NCBI RefSeq assembly: GCF_050947875.1
Contig: NW_027460401.1
Location: forward strand, 682,001-746,000
Source: Dermacentor variabilis
Taxonomy: Eukaryota; Arthropoda; Arachnida; Ixodida; Ixodidae
Direction: 5' to 3'
Length of the DNA stretch: 64,000 nucleotides
Below, one piece after another: positions 62,494 to 64,000 of the stretch. Every line of letters starts with the position of its first letter. Position 1 is the stretch's first letter. Both the position numbers and the translations under genes were made by a program. The notes under the pieces were generated by a model that was not told the origin of the DNA, searched no databases, and saw only the letters and a list, made by a program, of their open reading frames with translations.

Positions 62494-63070
62494 TCGCCGC
62501 TTCTCGCTGGTAGGCAGAGGGACCTTATTCCCCGCCGAGCTGGCAAGCGGAGAGGTGTGACTATAGCGTGAATGCACGCGTTAAAGCGGAAAAAAGGCAC
62601 TCATTAGCCGAATAAGACGCTTTTTCGCAGTGCGCAACTTCTGCTGAGGGCCGTGGTGAACCAAAGTGATCCGTGAGCCCGCCGGCGTGAGCTGTGAAAG
62701 CCGACCTAGCCGTTGCCTTACTGCTCGCGCCCGGTGAACTTTATCCTCCAGTGGCGCTCGAGTGCCATGAAAGGCACGGTTAGCGTTTCAGCGCTGGCCG
62801 GAGGGATGCATGAGGCTACCATAAGCCCAATATGCCCCTTTCCGTGAGCCTCCTCCTTCCCTCTGGCAGCCGCCTGCAAAGGTGAATGCGCCAGAGCGAT
62901 GCGTGATTGGCAAGCTGACGGATGCAGTGTGCGCTTCGTGTTCCGCGTGTTCTGTCTGTGAACATTGTCAGCGGAAGGTGAGATTTGCTTGTAGTGTTGT
63001 TATTATAATCGGAGTGCGATTAGTTGTGTGAAGCGTTGATTGTCAGTGTGGTGCCAGACGGACGCCAACA
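62494..63070 (+). other. Gypsy-5 spacer between pol and ORF3
   Basis: No ORF. It contains an AAGGTGAGAT segment near 62976 resembling a splice donor, and short pyrimidine-poor stretches that could serve as an acceptor before ORF3. A spliced or separately promoted ORF3 message is possible but not shown. Confidence 0.4.
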
Positions 63071-63844
63071 ATGAAGCCGTCGCAACACGCCTCGAGGACG
63101 ACGACCGACTCGCCCAGGTCTCGCGGGAGCCGTCGCCGCCGCCGCGGGCGCCTCCAGTCGCAAGCCGTTCGAGAGGCCACTGCTGTCACACTCGCTCCTG
63201 AGACCACAGCACGACCCGCGGTGCAAGCTGGCGCTGTTACCACCTCCGCATCCTTCCAGGTGCGGTCGTTGCCAGTGTCTCCACAGCCAGCTGCCCGTTT
63301 GCCTCCACGCCGCCATGTCGCTACCTGGGCCTTCCAATCCGGTTCCGAAGCACCACTTTGCTTCGTGTCGACGAAACGGTGGAAGGAGCAAAGAAAGGTG
63401 GAGAACCACATGAGCGGGCGAGAGATACCACGCATTTTCCGCGGCCGCACGCTGTCAGCCATGGTCGAGGCCTCGGGTGGAGCCGTCATGGCCTCGGACC
63501 CTTCGGCAGTGTACTGCAGCGTGTGCGGTGTGCTGCGGCTGTGTGCTGCCCATGACTCCAGCGCGGTGCACAAGCTTCGCGTGAAGGGGACGGAGCCAGC
63601 TGCCGAGGAGCCCGGGACGGATCCAGCCCCACAGGTGCGGCAGAACACGGACCCGGACGTCAACCCGGCCCTGCTGCGTTCCGTTGTCGGCGCTCTCGCT
63701 TCGGACCCTGTGTTCACGGCGACCATCGCGGCAGCTGTGCAGCAGGCGACGGCGGTGGCGCCCCTCCACAACTCCGTCCATTCTCCGGAAGCCGGAGGCA
63801 CCGACCCCGCGAGCGAGAGTCTCGACTTCGACATTTTCGCTTGA
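63071..63844 (+). CDS. Gypsy-5 ORF3, uncharacterised 257-aa protein in env position
   Basis: ATG with A at -3. An arginine run (RRRRR at 21-25) gives a basic N-terminus. Residues 40-95 are Ala/Pro-rich and 96-135 basic. A possible zinc site follows, C149-x2-C152-x5-C158-x2-H161, with H167 nearby, then an acidic Pro-rich linker and a C-terminal amphipathic-looking segment (ALLRSVVGALASDPVFTATI) before LDFDIFA. No signal peptide, transmembrane span, furin site or fusion peptide is evident, so it does not look like an envelope protein. AATAAA follows the stop at 63849. I do not recognise the family; a nucleic-acid-binding role is only an inference from the basic run and Cys/His cluster. Confidence 0.6.
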   Translation: MKPSQHASRTTTDSPRSRGSRRRRRGRLQSQAVREATAVTLAPETTARPAVQAGAVTTSASFQVRSLPVSPQPAARLPPRRHVATWAFQSGSEAPLCFVSTKRWKEQRKVENHMSGREIPRIFRGRTLSAMVEASGGAVMASDPSAVYCSVCGVLRLCAAHDSSAVHKLRVKGTEPAAEEPGTDPAPQVRQNTDPDVNPALLRSVVGALASDPVFTATIAAAVQQATAVAPLHNSVHSPEAGGTDPASESLDFDIFA

Positions 63845-63917
63845 GAAAATAAAACAGGTCAGACGTCAGCTTTGCCTTTGATTCCGGTCGGCTCCCTCAT
63901 GGGCCGGCCCGAGTCTT

Positions 63918-63931
63918 CAGGAGGGGGGGGA
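63918..63931 (+). other. Gypsy-5 polypurine tract
   Basis: CAGGAGGGGGGGGA directly before the TGTGGGG start of the 3' LTR. Confidence 0.8.
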
Positions 63932-64000
63932 TGTGGGGACCCCTTTGGGACCCCTGTCTCCTGTGCACGCGCGACTTGGGCCATTCGGCCGCGCGATCGC
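63932..64000 (+). repeat. Gypsy-5 3' LTR, first 69 bp
   Basis: Identical to 56592-56660; cut by the window end. Confidence 0.88.

Larger units (their letters stand above)
56592..64000 (+). mobile_element. Gypsy-5: apparently intact Ty3/gypsy element with a third ORF
   Basis: Plus-strand element with a 663-bp 5' LTR and the first 69 bp of the 3' LTR at the window end; those 69 bp are identical. The layout is LTR, primer-binding site (TGGCGCCCAACTAGG at 57259), gag, pol by -1 frameshift, a 577-bp spacer, a 257-codon ORF, a polypurine tract, LTR. Gag and Pol have no stop or shift. It is thus the best candidate in the window for a recently mobile, autonomous element. The left target duplication copy would be CAGCT (56587-56591); the right is outside. 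Confidence 0.9.

Noticed and set aside
63043..63834. Antisense 263-codon ORF as a gene
   Set aside because: It mirrors ORF3 in GC-rich sequence, has no element context on that strand and no recognised domain.
63071..63844. ORF3 as a retroviral-type envelope
   Set aside because: No signal peptide, transmembrane segment, cleavage site or fusion-peptide-like stretch.
1..64000. Cellular host genes, rRNA or tRNA
   Set aside because: No frame outside mobile elements shows a domain I recognise, and no rRNA or cloverleaf was seen. Short exons could be missed by eye.

Overview
The window looks like intergenic DNA from a large, transposon-packed animal genome. The mix of Ty3/gypsy LTR elements, Penelope-like elements (PLEs), CR1/Jockey-type and I-type LINEs, a Merlin element and many MITEs suggests an arthropod, and by inference a hard tick. 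I found no confident host gene, rRNA, tRNA or CRISPR. Almost every convincing reading frame belongs to a mobile element.

Layout. 1-682: unassigned, with a CRE-like site. 923-4078: minus-strand gypsy-1, internally deleted, between two copies of a ~220-bp block. 4851-9987: plus-strand gypsy-2, nearly complete but lacking RNase H. 10100-24419: a five-level nest. A minus-strand PLE (PLE1), bounded by a 12-bp target duplication, holds a TTAA-type element, a second PLE (PLE2) carrying three MITE-like elements, and gypsy-3, which itself holds a 701-bp TIR element. 26713-31233: plus-strand LINE-1 with promoter-like 351-bp monomers and a 2A-like motif in ORF1. 34763-34846: small palindromic element. 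35151-35421: probable solo LTR. 36302-42339: minus-strand gypsy-4, whose 5' LTR was split by a Merlin DNA transposon with ~640-bp inverted arms. 42651-44170 (minus) and 44541-49805 (plus): two copies of another LINE family; the first holds a palindromic mariner-like MITE, the second a minus-strand CR1-like LINE-2. 51563-53510: minus-strand I-type LINE with RNase H. 56592-64000: gypsy-5, with intact gag, pol and a third ORF, cut by the window end inside its 3' LTR.

Gypsy-5 is the youngest and most complete element. The visible 69 bp of its two LTRs are identical, gag and pol overlap across a canonical -1 frameshift cassette (GGGAAAC, 5-nt spacer, 10-bp GC-rich stem), and a 257-codon ORF of unknown function sits in the env position. 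The features most worth following up are that ORF and cassette, the LINE-1 monomers and 2A-like motif, and the nest, whose relative insertion order can be read from target duplications. Several nested insertions (gypsy-3, the TTAA element, the 701-bp element, the mariner-like MITE) remove cleanly to give a continuous host reading frame, which supports their boundaries.
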